Positions 1-12,555 of a stretch of 64,000 nucleotides of DNA are shown here, in pieces; within the stretch, counting starts at the first letter, position 1, and the number at the start of each line of letters is the position of its first letter. Position numbers and translations under genes: made by a program. A model generated the notes under the pieces. It was not told where the DNA came from. It saw only the letters and a list, made by a program, of their open reading frames with translations, and searched no databases. This DNA is from Euglena gracilis (lineage: Eukaryota; Euglenida; Euglenophyceae; Euglenales). The stretch lies in assembly GCA_039621445.1 (NCBI GenBank), contig CP154954.1:24812954-24876953 (forward strand), read 5' to 3'.

Positions 1-2540
1 GCTCCCCATCTCTCAGCATGATTTTTTCCCAGTGGACCCGGTGGTTTTTCCAGTGCATGGACTTTTCCCCTTTTGTGCCCCCCAAAACTCAAAAACTCTT
101 TTTTTTTTTGAAGCACTGGAATTTTTTTTTGACCTTAAATTTTTTTGCAAATCAAAAAAACATTTTTGGCCTTCAGAAATCAGCCTTCCCATCAAAAATC
201 TCACTTCCGTTTTTTCCATGATTTTTTCCCAGTCAGCGGGACCCCGGACCCCCCCTCTCCGGGAAGATGGGGGGAGGGTCCAGGAATGGAGGGGGCTGGG
301 CTGGGCTGGGTCGATGAAAAACAAATTTTATAAAACATTTTTGCCTTCTCGACATTTTGATGGAAGGAGATAGATCAAGGCTGGGGGGCTGTGATGTAGA
401 AAGCTGTGATGAGAAAAAAATGCAGGGATAGGTGACCTGGGCAGCCCAGTTGGCTGGCCAGCCTGCAGCCGGCTGGCCTGGCCTCTGGCCGGGCTGCGGG
501 CTGGACCCAACTTTATTTCACTCGACCCCGGGGGGGGCTCCCAGCCCAGATTTGGGCTGCTGGCTGGATTTGAACTGCTGACTGGCTGGACCCCCCCCCG
601 GGGGATGAGGTCCCCTCTGGCTTAAGAAATCCCTTGTTCTGATATCAAATTTCCCCCCTGTTTTAAATCCTGTTGCGCATGCTCCATCCAGTTGTGAAAC
701 TGGAGTGACATTTCGAAATCTCACAGCTGAACAAAAAATAGCCATCACATCCCTTTCGTCGGATTCCAGTTTGCGCCGTAAGGGAACACCGGGTGCAAAC
801 ACAAGTGAATGAAGGGCAAACATCCGAAACACACTCTGAAAAGGGGCTGAACAGAGGCATTTTTAACCAATTCAAAAAGGCTTAGATCCTCAGCCATTGG
901 AGTGAATCAGTTGGGTCTGTTGTAAAACACTAGAATACAATATACTCTGTTGCAAATTTCCCAATAGGCGACGAAAGGGTGGCAGAACTCCGAACACCCC
1001 CGAACCCGCCATTTCGGTCCTGAAAAGACTGGCCATTGTGGCAGCAGTTGTTACCAGGTGCATACTCTTCGGAGGTGTGAACTTGTCGATCAGCTCCCAG
1101 GTGGCAGATTGCGCAAGACCACACAGTTGACAGGGTGAACCTTTGGAACTATCCAATGATGTTTTTGTGATTTGAACTGGAACGTTTGAATTCGATAGTT
1201 ATGGGCTATTTTTGGGGGGAGTTTTGAGACGTTTTTTCATTCAAAAAACAAGGCTCAAAAACAGCTTCAAAAGGCCATAAAATCGGAATCGCCTTAGATT
1301 GCGCAATTGCGCAAGGCGAGTCCAGTTTTATGAGCTAAGTGCGAAGTAGCCCAGTTGGTGAGTTGGTGGCAGGCAGGATGGGAGAGTTACGGGGTTTTCG
1401 CCGGTTTGAAACGGTCCGAGTGCCCCTCAGAGTCGGTCCGTGCCACCCACCCACCCACCCACCACCAATTTTGAGATCCTGTTCAGAGTGAAAATGAAAG
1501 CACTTATATTTATTGTATTGCATATGCTTAATCATGATGTAACAAATCGAAATGCACAAACAATCGTGGCCATCACAGATCACGTCAGGCAACAATCCAG
1601 AATGACAGCATACACCAAGGTCTTGCTGATTGTGCCCTTCTTGCCTTTCAGTAGGCGGCTGAGGGGCATGTGCCGCGCCTGGCGCGACATTGCAAAACGG
1701 CCCTGCGGCGGACGGGCCACGGTGGGATTAGGATCAAGCTGAACGGTCCCCAACTCCTTTGTCATCGTTGTTGTGATTGGCTGTTTGGCCAAGGGTCCTG
1801 ACCTCCTTCCTCCTACGGGGCTGTTGATTACCCCCCCCCCAAAAGCGGAATACCCAGACTGTGCAAAAACGTGCCCTCTCAATGCAGCTCATTGCGAATA
1901 TTTGCATCAGTGCCTTTGCAAAAAAGAATTCAGGGTGCCTTCAAAAAAAACAGTGAAGAAAATTGTACAAAATGGTTTAGTCGCTCGGTCACTCAGTTTA
2001 AGATAAAGATTGCAAAAATAGAAAATAGAAAATAGAAAATAGAAAACAGCAGCAGAAAGGAAGGAGAAAATATATCCCAGAGAAGAAGGCATCTTCTCCA
2101 AAAAATCTTCCAAAGGCATCTTCCAAAAAATAGAAGCATCATCAACACTGATCTGTTTCTAGACCTTCTCCCCGACCAAGGGTATTAAATGAGCAGGGGA
2201 AGGGGGCGGCCCGAAGGGGGGGGGGGTCGTGACCCCCCCTCCCCCCTGTACAAAACCAGCACTCACGTAACACCCCGTCCCACTTCAAACCGGCAAAAAG
2301 TGGCACGCCTCACCCCCGCCCACCCTGGCCTCTCTCGTCACCGTGCGCCACCCACTTCCTTCTGTTTTGGGCACTTAAAGCAACCCAAAATGAACCATAC
2401 CTGGGTGGGAGAGTCTAAAGACAAATACAAAAATGCCCACTAGGAAAGTTTGCATGCATGATGCATGAATGCATCACATATGTATTATATTTATATGTGT
2501 TGCATGCACATGCATGTACATACATACGCTTGCATGTGTA
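1..2540. other. Stretch without a recognised gene
   Basis: AT-rich DNA with homopolymer runs. The motif CATGATTTTTTCCCAGT occurs twice (about 17-33 and 218-234). A palindrome-rich spot TTGCGCAATTGCGCAA lies near 1,299. A possible F-box-like exon is noted at 1,651-1,735 on the plus strand (see findings). Nothing else can be supported. Confidence 0.6.
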
Positions 2541-2549
2541 TGCACACGT

Positions 2550-2710
2550 GCATATGCATACATGCATACATACATACATACATACATACATACATACATA
2601 CATACATACATACATACATACATACATACATACATACATACATACATACATACATACATACATACGTACGTACGTACGTACGTACCTACGTACGTACATA
2701 CATACACACA
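2550..2710. repeat. CATA/TACG tetranucleotide microsatellite
   Basis: About 110 bases of perfect (CATA)n followed by TACG units, the source of several long HTYI-type spurious open frames. Confidence 0.95.
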
Positions 2711-2899
2711 TACCTCCCCCCTTCCCAGGCGCTTTGCCCGGGCCATTATTGAAGGTAAGGCCAGGGGGCCAACCTTAGGGGGCCAAGTTTGCACGTAAGG
2801 AGGGGGGGCCGAGCGCCCGGGTGGGGGCAAGTGCCAAAGGGCGGTATGTATGTATGTACGCATGCATGCATGCATACCTGCATCTATTTATGCAACAAC

Positions 2900-5800
2900 A
2901 TAATTGATGAATTTTTTCAGGCATTATATATAAATATTTGTGATTAATGCATCGACATGACAAGCACAAAACAAAGCATTGTATTTGAAGTACAAAAATA
3001 CACAAAGACGCAGGTTGGGGAGAAGGTAAAGAGGCCAGCAAACCAAAGACAGATCAAATTTCAAATGGAACATGGAGAAAACACAAGCCGAGGAAGGAAA
3101 TACCGGACAAAAAATCCGTACAATATAGCATAGCCTGACCCCCGTAGAACTTTTCTTTTTTAAAAAGAATGGTTCTGACTCTGAGCACAGCTCAAATGGC
3201 AGAATGTCAAAAATCTCGGTGTCATGTTGCAAAACCCCTACGAGTTCTTCGGATGGTGGGCCATCGCCCCGGTTGTGGGATTGGGTGCACGGTTGCGGTT
3301 ACAGCTAAAAATAACAAATAAAAGGTAAATTTTATGAATCAAATAATAATACACCGAGAAATAAATCAGTGCAAAAAAAATGGACCAAAACCATCTCTTC
3401 TCAGTGCCGGGGTGAGCCAGCACAGTTTGGTGGCCCATTCCGCTGTTCTTTTGTCTTCAGACAGTGAAAAAAGCCCAGAAGAAGAAGACAAGGGGGGAGA
3501 TGAAACAAGATGGAGAAATACCCCTGTCCAACGACCACTGATATTCTCCTTCACCAGGGGGCAGTCGTTAAAAAAGGCCACACTGCCAAAATTCAGCTAA
3601 AATTTGACAAAAGCCCCAAAAAGTTGCCGAAAGTGGACAAAACTGGCAAAGAAAAAAAGTGGCAAAACGAATGAGCCGAAAAGGGCCCAAACCAGCACAA
3701 ATGACCCGTTTTTGCCCACCTGGGTGGTCCATTCCCCTCCTCTACCCCCCCCCCTTGGCCAGACGTTTGGCCATTTGTCGTGATCTTGCAATGTCCAGCC
3801 GCCACAATTTTACTCATTGAGGGTATCGTACCCGCGTTTTGGGGACTGTCGTTTTTTTTTGTCATCATTTTTGGGCATTTTCAGCCAATTTACTGTGGAT
3901 TCAAAAAATAATAACTTCCATAATTCTCACAATTAGTATTCACACTTATCTCATGCGACCATGCGCATCTGACCGGGGGGGGGGGGGCGTGGGTTTGGGG
4001 GGGGGGGGGGGGGAGAAAGGGAAACTCTGGGAGTCGGAGATGACGACTTGCATACTTTCTTGGCATTTGGCATCTGTTTAAACTGCCTGGGAAAAGAAAT
4101 AACACGCGGGTCCCTTTCTCCAGGCTGCGGAGTGGGTGGTTCCAAATGCTCCGTCTTCATCCGTGGGACGTGGTGGACCGCGAGCTGGGCAATGCCAGCC
4201 GTGATCTCCCTCGTTGCATAAAACGACGTCAGGAGGAGAGGCACACTAAACAGGAGCGGCCAAAAAGTTGAGTCCCAAAGACAATGCACGATACATCTCG
4301 TGGGGGGGGGGCGGCGGGTAAAAAACACCAAAAAAAAGCACGTTGTAACACACTGCCCCTTCCTGCGCAAAGATGGTATACAGAGTCAAAGGGTGAGAAA
4401 AAGCGCAGTGGTGTGCGCGCACTTGTATGTTGTGGTCGGGTTGGTGCGTAGGTGGGTGAGGGGCACATTTGTCCATGTGCGTCGGTACAGCAAGCTCTGT
4501 CAAGGAACACCAGTGGGACCCCAGTCCCACTGCACCCCGATAGTCCATCCAGCCACTCCACCCAAATACATCCAGATATGTATGTCGCGTATATGTATTC
4601 CACTTCCAAGAAGGAGTGGAAAACTTGAGGTAATGATGCTGGTGGGCTCTTGGGGTTGGTTCTTTGCCGTAAGGAGGGGGAAGAAAATCAGGCCCTCTGT
4701 CGGTCTGCGGCAAACCCCCTCATCAAGGGCAAGGGCTGGTCAACGGCTGTCGGTCACAGGCAAGAAATTTTATGATCAGCTATTGGTCCATTAACCTTTC
4801 AAGGAAAAAAATACATGAAAAAAGAACTTGTTGTGCAAAAGACCGCAAAATTCTCGTTCAATTATTTGAAAAAAAAACCTCAAAAAAACCCGCCAAAATC
4901 TGGGTTTTTCCCTTATCACCTGGAAATATCCACAAAAAAGAACAAAGGAGGTATTTCATCGAATCAAATGCACTGATTTAGTCTGCACCAATGTTATCCA
5001 TATCAAAAAATCTCCCCTCCCACCGTAGGGCATGAGCGCGACTGGCTTGAGTCCTCAGGCAGGTTGCAGCAAAGGATGGGAAGTTGGGGTGGGTCAACGC
5101 GGGGGTGGACCATACACCTCTCCTCCTTCGGTTGGCCCATGCCCAGGGTGGCGTGCCCTTCCCACCAGGCTTCTTTTAAGACCCCCCAGGGGGATTCCTT
5201 GCCACCCAGCCTGACGCAGGACCCCCCCCCCTCCGGGAAGATCGGGCCATCTGAGGATATTTCCCCACAAAATTTTCAGCAGTTTGCGCCATATCCGTGA
5301 CTCCAGCCCGCAAACAGAGTAATTGCTGGCGGAGAGGGGCTAAATCAAAGGGAGGTGAAAAGAGGCAAACCGCAGGAAGAAGCAAGCGCGAGAGTACAGA
5401 GGTTCCCACAGCTGGTGGGCGGCAAAAATGGCGCATTGGGGGTCCGGGGAGGGCGTTCCTCCCACAGAGCAAACACAAGCGTCGGCCACACTTCTCAATT
5501 CGTCAATTCTCAATGCGCCCTCGCTGAGCAGGATGCAGGCATCGCCACCCAGAGTGAGGGTGAGGCAGGCAGATGGACAAGAGGTCAAGCCCAGCGTGGG
5601 GGATTTGCCGCCGCAGCCGCCAGCCACCAGCGTGGGAAGAACGGGGATTGGGGTTGGGGGAAGAACGGGGGTTGGGCGCACGTGGACGACATGCAGCGGC
5701 AGAATGTTGGTGGGGCTGGAGGGGAGGCAGGAGAGGGAGGAGGGAAATGATGTGGGATGAGGACAGCCTCGCTGGCACTATCCCATGCCACCGGGAACTG

Positions 5801-8500
5801 AAGGTACTCAAAAATAGACACAAGGAACAGCAGTATGAACGACACACCTTGTCGAAACAACAGGGTGCAAATGAAAAATGCCATGTGGCACCCCGGAAAC
5901 GTATGTTTGACATGGGGAGGGGGTCGGTGTTAATTCAACGGTACCGGACAATTTCAAAATATAGGCTCCCACTCAAGCCTAGCTTGCAGGTTGTTTTCAA
6001 TCTGTGAATCGTTTTCAAAAAAAAGGTCTTGAATGAGCCAACCGTGCGAACGTTTATATCTGTATATCTATCCCCAGACAAAATTTCCATTTAACCACGC
6101 ATCTCCGGCACAAAGGGACAACAATACAATCAAAAAGCATTGATGCCTGGAACTAGAAACAGCAACTGCGGGAAGAGCAAAGGGGAATAATCTGGCAACA
6201 AAAGTTGCGATTACGATCTAAGTGCATCATTTTGTGCGGAATGACGCTTTTCGAGCTGGATACAAAATTTCCAACCGCTTGAAACTGCGATTCTCCTCAG
6301 AGAGTGTTGGGAATTGTGCATTTGAACGTTTATTTGGTTAGACTAGAGTCTTGAACTTTGCTCCAAAGAGCCAACAACCCAGAAGAGGTTAAACTTCGCT
6401 CAACGTCATGGTGCCAATGCTTAATGCATTACGGTATGAGGGCAACTCTTTCGACACAGATAATTTGCTGGAGATTGCTTAAAATTCTTCTGAAACATTT
6501 GGCAAAACATTCTCAAAAACTTGGACTCTACCAGACAATGTTTCAAGTGCCGTAGAAATTGCAAGTCACATGTATTGTGTGGAATTTGTTGTGAGGTAGC
6601 ACCTGGTTTGTTCCAGGTACGACAGACTGTCACGAATTTTGCCGTTTTGTTACTCACTGCTGCAGGAAAATTGCTCAACAACAAAATTTTGATGCAACGC
6701 ATGTGCTATTTACCGGTTCCTCTGTCCTCATGAGGCTACTGCAGAATTTTTGCATTTGCTATAAAAAAAATAATCCCAGAGTCTTTTTATATTTGGGTAA
6801 GTATGTGGTTCAAGGGCTTATTAAAGAGGCTGCCCCCTCCCATCACATTTGTGTCTTTCTTGGTGCTATTTGTGCTAATTACTGTCCCTGGCAAGATCCT
6901 GGCGATGAATGGATTTCGGAGAAAAGACACTGTGTGCGTCCATTGGCAAACCAGTCAAATACCCCTGGTCCAATGAACCACAAAATTGCCTCTACCAGCA
7001 CACACAGATGTATGCCACATATGTCTCATGCGTTAAAGCCTGTCGAAGGTAGTCCACCAGAATTTCCCCAGCCAAATTGGACTAGCTGCAGTCCAGCCAC
7101 CTTCCCCAGGAGGGTTATGCGAACCCTTAAGCAAGCCTGCCCAAGACAGAAAAAAAAACCACTTTGAAATGACCAAACGAGGTTGCCAAAAATGGACCAG
7201 TCCGACAAGCTGCTTGAGGTTGCCCAGATCCATGCATCCAGGCCAACTCACAGGCGGAAACTGGAAGCAGGCTGCACTCTTTCCTAACCAGGAGAGGGAA
7301 CGTGAAAGGAGGTTGTTACCCTGGGTCCCAAATGTATGTGAATCTTACGTCGGCGCTTTTGGTTTTCATCATATTCATCTGAAAAAAATCGATTTTTTCC
7401 CCTGGAAAAGCAGGCATTCCTATGATCACCATTTTCCCACCTTTTTCAGCTTCTTTCTGGTGAACTTGCTCCATATGAGAATGAATACAAATAACAAAAA
7501 TATTTTGTTGGTGTGTTGGTTGGGGGGGGGGGGGCTTTGCTCGCATTTTTCGAGCATCCTGCACGCTGCAGATGGGTTAGTTGCAATGAGTAACGCCATG
7601 GATAATGATTCCTGCCGGGCCTGGAGGGGGTTGCGTTAAAAGTGGGTTTAGGAATTAGGTATGGATTCATTGTTTGAAAAAACATGGTCTATCGTATTGT
7701 TTCTGTTTCTTTTTCCTTGAAAAAATTTTTTTTCTGACTCCTTTTCCACCTCTGATTTTTATACCACCTCTAACAATTTTCCATCATTTCCACAATTCCT
7801 ATTTTTTTTGATTTTCTCCCTGGACACACAAATTTGCAAAACCCTTTTCAAAAATCGCACGTGCACGCACATACGCACACACGTGCATACGTGGAAAAAC
7901 AACAAAAACCATTTTCAACTGTTTCTGACCAAGAACTGATAACTGCATTGGTGCGGATGTTTAGATCCTCAAGACAGAAAGGGGGGGGAATGGTGGAAAG
8001 GCTTCACCGGTCTAGTGGTGTCGTGTCCAGCAAACAGGAGGTGGAAAGTGGGCAAAGCGGCGGATTGCGCATGGCCATGGCAGCGGCAGTCGGCCGGGGC
8101 TCTTGCTGTCAGCCCCCGTCTTGCAGAGGGGCATCAACGGGCTGGCTTCACCGGGCTGCCGGCGGGCCCTGGCACACTTGTGGGCAGGACAAAAATGGTC
8201 ACTGCAACCATGCCTAAGCAGTACGTAGGCACGCGCTGGTTGGTAAACGTCCAGAACCCAAAAGGCTGCTGCAGTTCCCCGCCCGGCATGGACCACACAC
8301 GTGGAGCTGCACCGCCGTGCCGGGTCCGGCTGGGGTAGCGGACTTGCGACTCCGACCGGCCTCCCCAGCCGAGATCGGTGGCAGACCCCTGCAAGCGCCT
8401 GCCATTGGACGGAGTGCTGGAATCTGCGCTGTTGTTTGTGGATCACACGGCATTGGACAATACACCTGAGAAGACAGATACCAAAGGACACAATCCATCA
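2900..8500. other. Stretch without a recognised gene
   Basis: Poly-G runs at 3,975-4,013 and 7,521-7,532, and a GC-rich coding-like interval about 5,180-5,760 with open frames on both strands but no family similarity that I recognise. A second GC-rich island at about 8,030-8,400 is open in several minus-strand frames. I see no defensible gene. Confidence 0.5.
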
Positions 8501-8517
8501 TCATCCACACATCCACA

Positions 8518-8880
8518 TCCCATCCTCCATCCATCCATCCATCCATCCATCATCCATCATCCATCCATCCCATCCCATCCCACGCCCACCCCACCCCCCA
8601 TCCCCCCACGCCCACCCACCCCACCCCCCCCCCCCCCCCCACCCACCCACCCACCCTCCCTCCCTCCCCCCCCCTCCCTCCCTCCCTCCCCCCCTCCCTC
8701 CCTCCCTCCCTCCCTCCCTCCCTCCCTCCCTCCCTCCCTCCCTCCCTCCCTCCCTCCATCCATCCATCCATCCACCCACGCCTACCCACCATCCATCCAC
8801 CCACGCCCACCCCCCCACCCACCCACCCTCCCACCCTCCCTCCCTCCCTCCCTCCCTCCATCCATCCATCCATCCATCAT
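8518..8880. repeat. CCAT/CCCA/CCTC compound microsatellite
   Basis: Tetranucleotide repeats change unit along the tract: CCAT, CCCA, then a CCTC core at about 8,655-8,757, then CCAT again. The near-symmetrical order of units is unusual. Confidence 0.95.
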
Positions 8881-9237
8881 ACACAAACCTTCTGCAATCC
8901 CCGGTTTATCAGCAAACACCCAAAATAAGAGGCTGCAGGTTGATATTTGGGGGGGGGGGGGTATTATTCTGCCATTTTTTGTCAAAATCAAATATTGTCC
9001 AAAACAAATGACACTCTTTATTCAGTTCTTTGGGTTTATTATATGCTGGATGTTCCTGGTGTGCGCAAACCCAGCCTCATTGATCATGTGCGTTTGAACT
9101 CATCTGATTTTCTCTTGTCTTCGTTCCTTCGTCTTTGTTGTGGACTGTGGGAGTGTTCATAATTTGGGCAGCTGGAATCAGCCCTTTGGGGTTTATTTTA
9201 TCTGGGGTTAAGCATTGGAGGAGGTTGCGTGATCCCT

Positions 9238-9292
9238 TCACACACACCACACACCACACACCACACACCACACACCACACACCACACACAAC
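9238..9292. repeat. CACACCA minisatellite
   Basis: A short tandem array of CACACCACA units, probably a derived CA repeat. Confidence 0.85.
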
Positions 9293-10964
9293 CACCTCAC
9301 GTCCGATTTGACAGCATTCTCAGCATTGCTGTGTGTACACCATTGGTGACCATGAGCCCAACCACCCAACAAATCAATGTGGCACCCGGCATTGCCGCAG
9401 AGGACTGGTGGCCTTCGCCTGCGAGGGAGCCTTGGGACCCGCTGCGTACCAGCGGGCCGAAGTTGTGCACTGAGCTGGGAGCAGACTTGGGGGCAACTCT
9501 CTGGGGCTGAGGGGCAAATCGTGGGACGTTGGAGGATGTTTGGGGAAATCCTCCGCTTTCCCCCCTCCTTCTCACCCCTGTAAGGCCTTACGGAAATGAT
9601 CCTTTCTGTTCGAATTGTGCATACTGGACCACCTGTACACATTGGCGATGGATCATCAACATAAAAAAAAAACACTAAACAAAAAGAACATCACAAAAAC
9701 TATGGTAGGAACCTGTTGCGATTCTTTTCTCAAAAAAAAAACGCACACGTTAACTGCGTTCAAAATGGCAGGAAGGCCCTGCCCACCGCAAACTTAGGGT
9801 GACTTGTGCTCAAGTCTGGCCCTGGGAGGGACTGCGAGCCATACTTGACCGACCGGGGCCACCACTGACCGGACTGCGTTGCCAGGGCGGAGTGAGGGGA
9901 TGTTGCCCGACCTGGCACTTGGCTCGGCCACCGACAAACTGCGCTGTCTTGCAATAACAAAGCCAGAATAACACCCTCAACGTGGCATTGGGAATACACA
10001 ACGATGATGTGGAAAAGCAGACACGACCTTGTCACACATCAAAAATCGCTGCACAGTCACAGGATGTGGTGTAGGAGCTGCCAAAGCAGAAATTGTTGTT
10101 GCCGGTCACAGATTGCTCATAAAATTTTGACATCGTGCTGGTTTGTGATCATCCTTGGTTTCTGTGGCATAAATTGCTGGGGCATCAATCCTGTGCATTC
10201 ACCAGACTGTGTCTATGACTTCTGGGGGATAAAGAAGAGTTGAGTTGGACGAAGCAACTTCGGAAGACAAGGCAAATAATTGGAGGCTTTTGTTCGTTCC
10301 TCCCTGGGTGTGCGGATGCGGCCGGAGGCGGGCAATCACATGAGTCTGCGCCGTCCACCGGCACCCCTGTCGGCTGGGGCTGGTCCATCGTGAAATGGAG
10401 CGACCCCTCGCTGCAATGGCGGGCGGTAGCTTCAAAACCTAAGTTCAAAAAAAAGGGAAAAAAGAAAAAGGAAAGAAAAACAACAATGAACTGAAACTTC
10501 TGGGATTCCTTTTACAATTGTGTAAAAGTAAATTAATCACAGGAAAGCAGGGAAGCCATTGGTTCCACAGTTCGCAATGGTGGCAGTGTCTGATGGTCTT
10601 AAGCAGCCTGTCCGCCTTGGGCCGGTGTTCAGCAAAGAGGCACACCGCCCCTCCCCTGTTTGCCCAAACAAGGTGAGTCGAGGATCGTGCAGGCTGACCC
10701 AACTACCTCCCCCCCCTGGGGTATTGACCTGGGTCAAGTTGAGCCCAACAGAGGAGGAGGTCAACTTCGGGGGGTCACGTTGGGCTCAGGGGGGGGGTCA
10801 CTTTCCCCGTCACATGCCACGTAACTGGATGAATGCTCGTGACACCCTATCACCATCGGAATGTTTTCCTACAGAAATACCGTCTTCGTCTGACAATGTA
10901 AGGAAGGTACCCAGCTAACAACAAAAAGTGCACTCAGCCACACCCCATGCAGCAAATAAACCCG

Positions 10965-11190
10965 CCCCCCCTAATAGAAGCGCGGGGCTGCTGCAAGCGC
11001 AGGGTCCAAATAACAGCGCACCCCCCGCCAACGAAGGCGGCGGTCCACTACAAGCGCACCCCCCATTTTTGATGGGATTTCAAAAGGAGATAAACAAAAA
11101 TCGGGCAGGAAGGGTCCAAATAGAAGCGCACCCCCTGCCACCAGAGGCGGCAGTCCGCTATAGGTGCACCCGTGCTTCTATTAGGGAGGG
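10965..11190. mobile_element. Small modular element with TAATAGAAGCGC ends, 226 bp
   Basis: CCCCCCTAATAGAAGCGC (left) and GTGCTTCTATTAGGGAGGG (right) are inverted. Internal modules GGGTCCAAATA, AAGCGCACCCCC and GCCN6AGGCGGC are reused. Confidence 0.7.
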
Positions 11191-11451
11191 AGGGTTTAAC
11201 GAAGTTGGGGCTCATTGGCATGCCTACATCTCCATTTTTCGGCTGATTCATGGCACAAAAGTGCCCGGATTGGACATACTTTTCGGCCACCACCACACAG
11301 TAGCCTGTAATCGCGCATCGCCAACACAAATTTCAATCAAGAAGAATGACCCCAAAGTCAAACCACTTTATTTGCAGTTCCTGGTGGGTTGAGTTAAAGG
11401 CAGCTGCCAGATTTAGGCAGGCATCTTTTCTAGCTCCAAGAGGCAAGTAAT

Positions 11452-11632
11452 GGCGCAGAGTTGCCAGTTGCAGTGAGACCGCAATGCCCTCGATGGGTGT
11501 GGGCAAGGGCGCTGGTGGGGCTTGCTGCAGCATCCGCAGCCGGGCCGTGATGCGGCGCCGCTTGACCCACCAGTAGAAGCGGAGGACAGGATTCGCCCTC
11601 CGTCGCATGGCCGGCGTGGACTGCGCCGGCCG
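11452..11632 (-). CDS. Candidate cytoplasmic-tail exon of the cysteine-rich membrane protein
   Basis: The open minus-strand frame reads NPVLRFYWWVKRRR, ITARLRMLQQ and APPAPLPTPIEG, a membrane-edge aromatic patch, a basic stop-transfer cluster and a proline-rich segment, as expected just after the span encoded at 13,979-14,090. A CAG acceptor is present at about 11,633, and a phase-0 donor GCG|GTCTCA occurs within the frame near 11,476. Base composition is markedly more GC-rich than the flanks. Membership of the same gene is inference from order, strand and content only; the true exon limits are not fixed. Confidence 0.3.
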
Positions 11633-12177
11633 ATCGGCGGATGCAGAAAGAATTCGGAGGCATTTAATTGCTTTTCGTTTTCATTTTCGTCATCATCGTT
11701 TTAGCGTTCCAAATCACACCCTCGCCCTTGTGGGCTGGGTGACAATCTCCATGCATGGGGTATGTGATTCACGCCAACAGCAAGCCTGGGTGAGTTGAGA
11801 TCCAGGACGCCAGAAAAAGCGACTTTAGAAAAGAACTGCAATAAAATCAAACTAAATTAATTTTATTCATTTTTAGGTTCCGGTGGATCAAGAATCAAGA
11901 TAGTTAAAATACTTTCTGTGGTTTTGTAGAGTTTTGCTCTTTTTGGAATCTGCCCGTTCCAATACACAAACATGTCTGTAAAAAATTCAGGGCAGGCTTC
12001 GGATTAGGGAAATAATAAAATTCAGGGGGCTACAGTTAAAACAAATGGTTTTGTGCAATTGCTTGACAAAAATAAAGCGAAAATTTATGGCGGACCCTAA
12101 AGTTAGACACACCATGGGACACACCCCTGGGAAGACTTGTACCGTGACACCCCCCCCCACTGGAAGACGTACGGACA

Positions 12178-12555
12178 CCCCCCCTTGTCTAAGCTCCGGA
12201 AAAGATAGGTAAGAACCGGGGGGGGGGGGGGGCTTATTTTGCCAAAATATGGGTAAGAACCGGGGGGGGGGGGGGCTTAGACAAGGGGGAAAAATTTGAC
12301 TGCAGAAAAAATCCGGCGCCGAAAAGGAACATTCCCTTTAGTTTGCACCACTGTGGAACTTACACACATTTGGGATGCAGAACTAAACAATATCTCACCA
12401 AATCAGGTCTCAGAAGTTGCAGATATTTCGAAATTTTTGAGAAATTTCCCTTAAAAATGCACACAAAATAAACCTCCCCGTGACGATGACCTTCAAAGGT
12501 GGGTAAGAACCGGGGGGGGTGCTTAGACAAGGGTGGTGCTTAGACAAGGGGGGGG
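12178..12555. mobile_element. Poly-G inverted-repeat element with TTGTCTAAGC ends
   Basis: The left end CCCCCCTTGTCTAAGC (12,178-12,194) and right end GCTTAGACAAGGGGGG (12,538-12,555) are inverted. Inside, GGGTAAGAACCGGGGGGG recurs three times, twice directly followed by GCTTAGACAAGG. Confidence 0.7.

Noticed and set aside
8301-9097. Two plus-strand frames of about 240 codons
   Set aside because: Translation of the CCAT/CCTC microsatellite into HPSIHP and PPSLPP runs.
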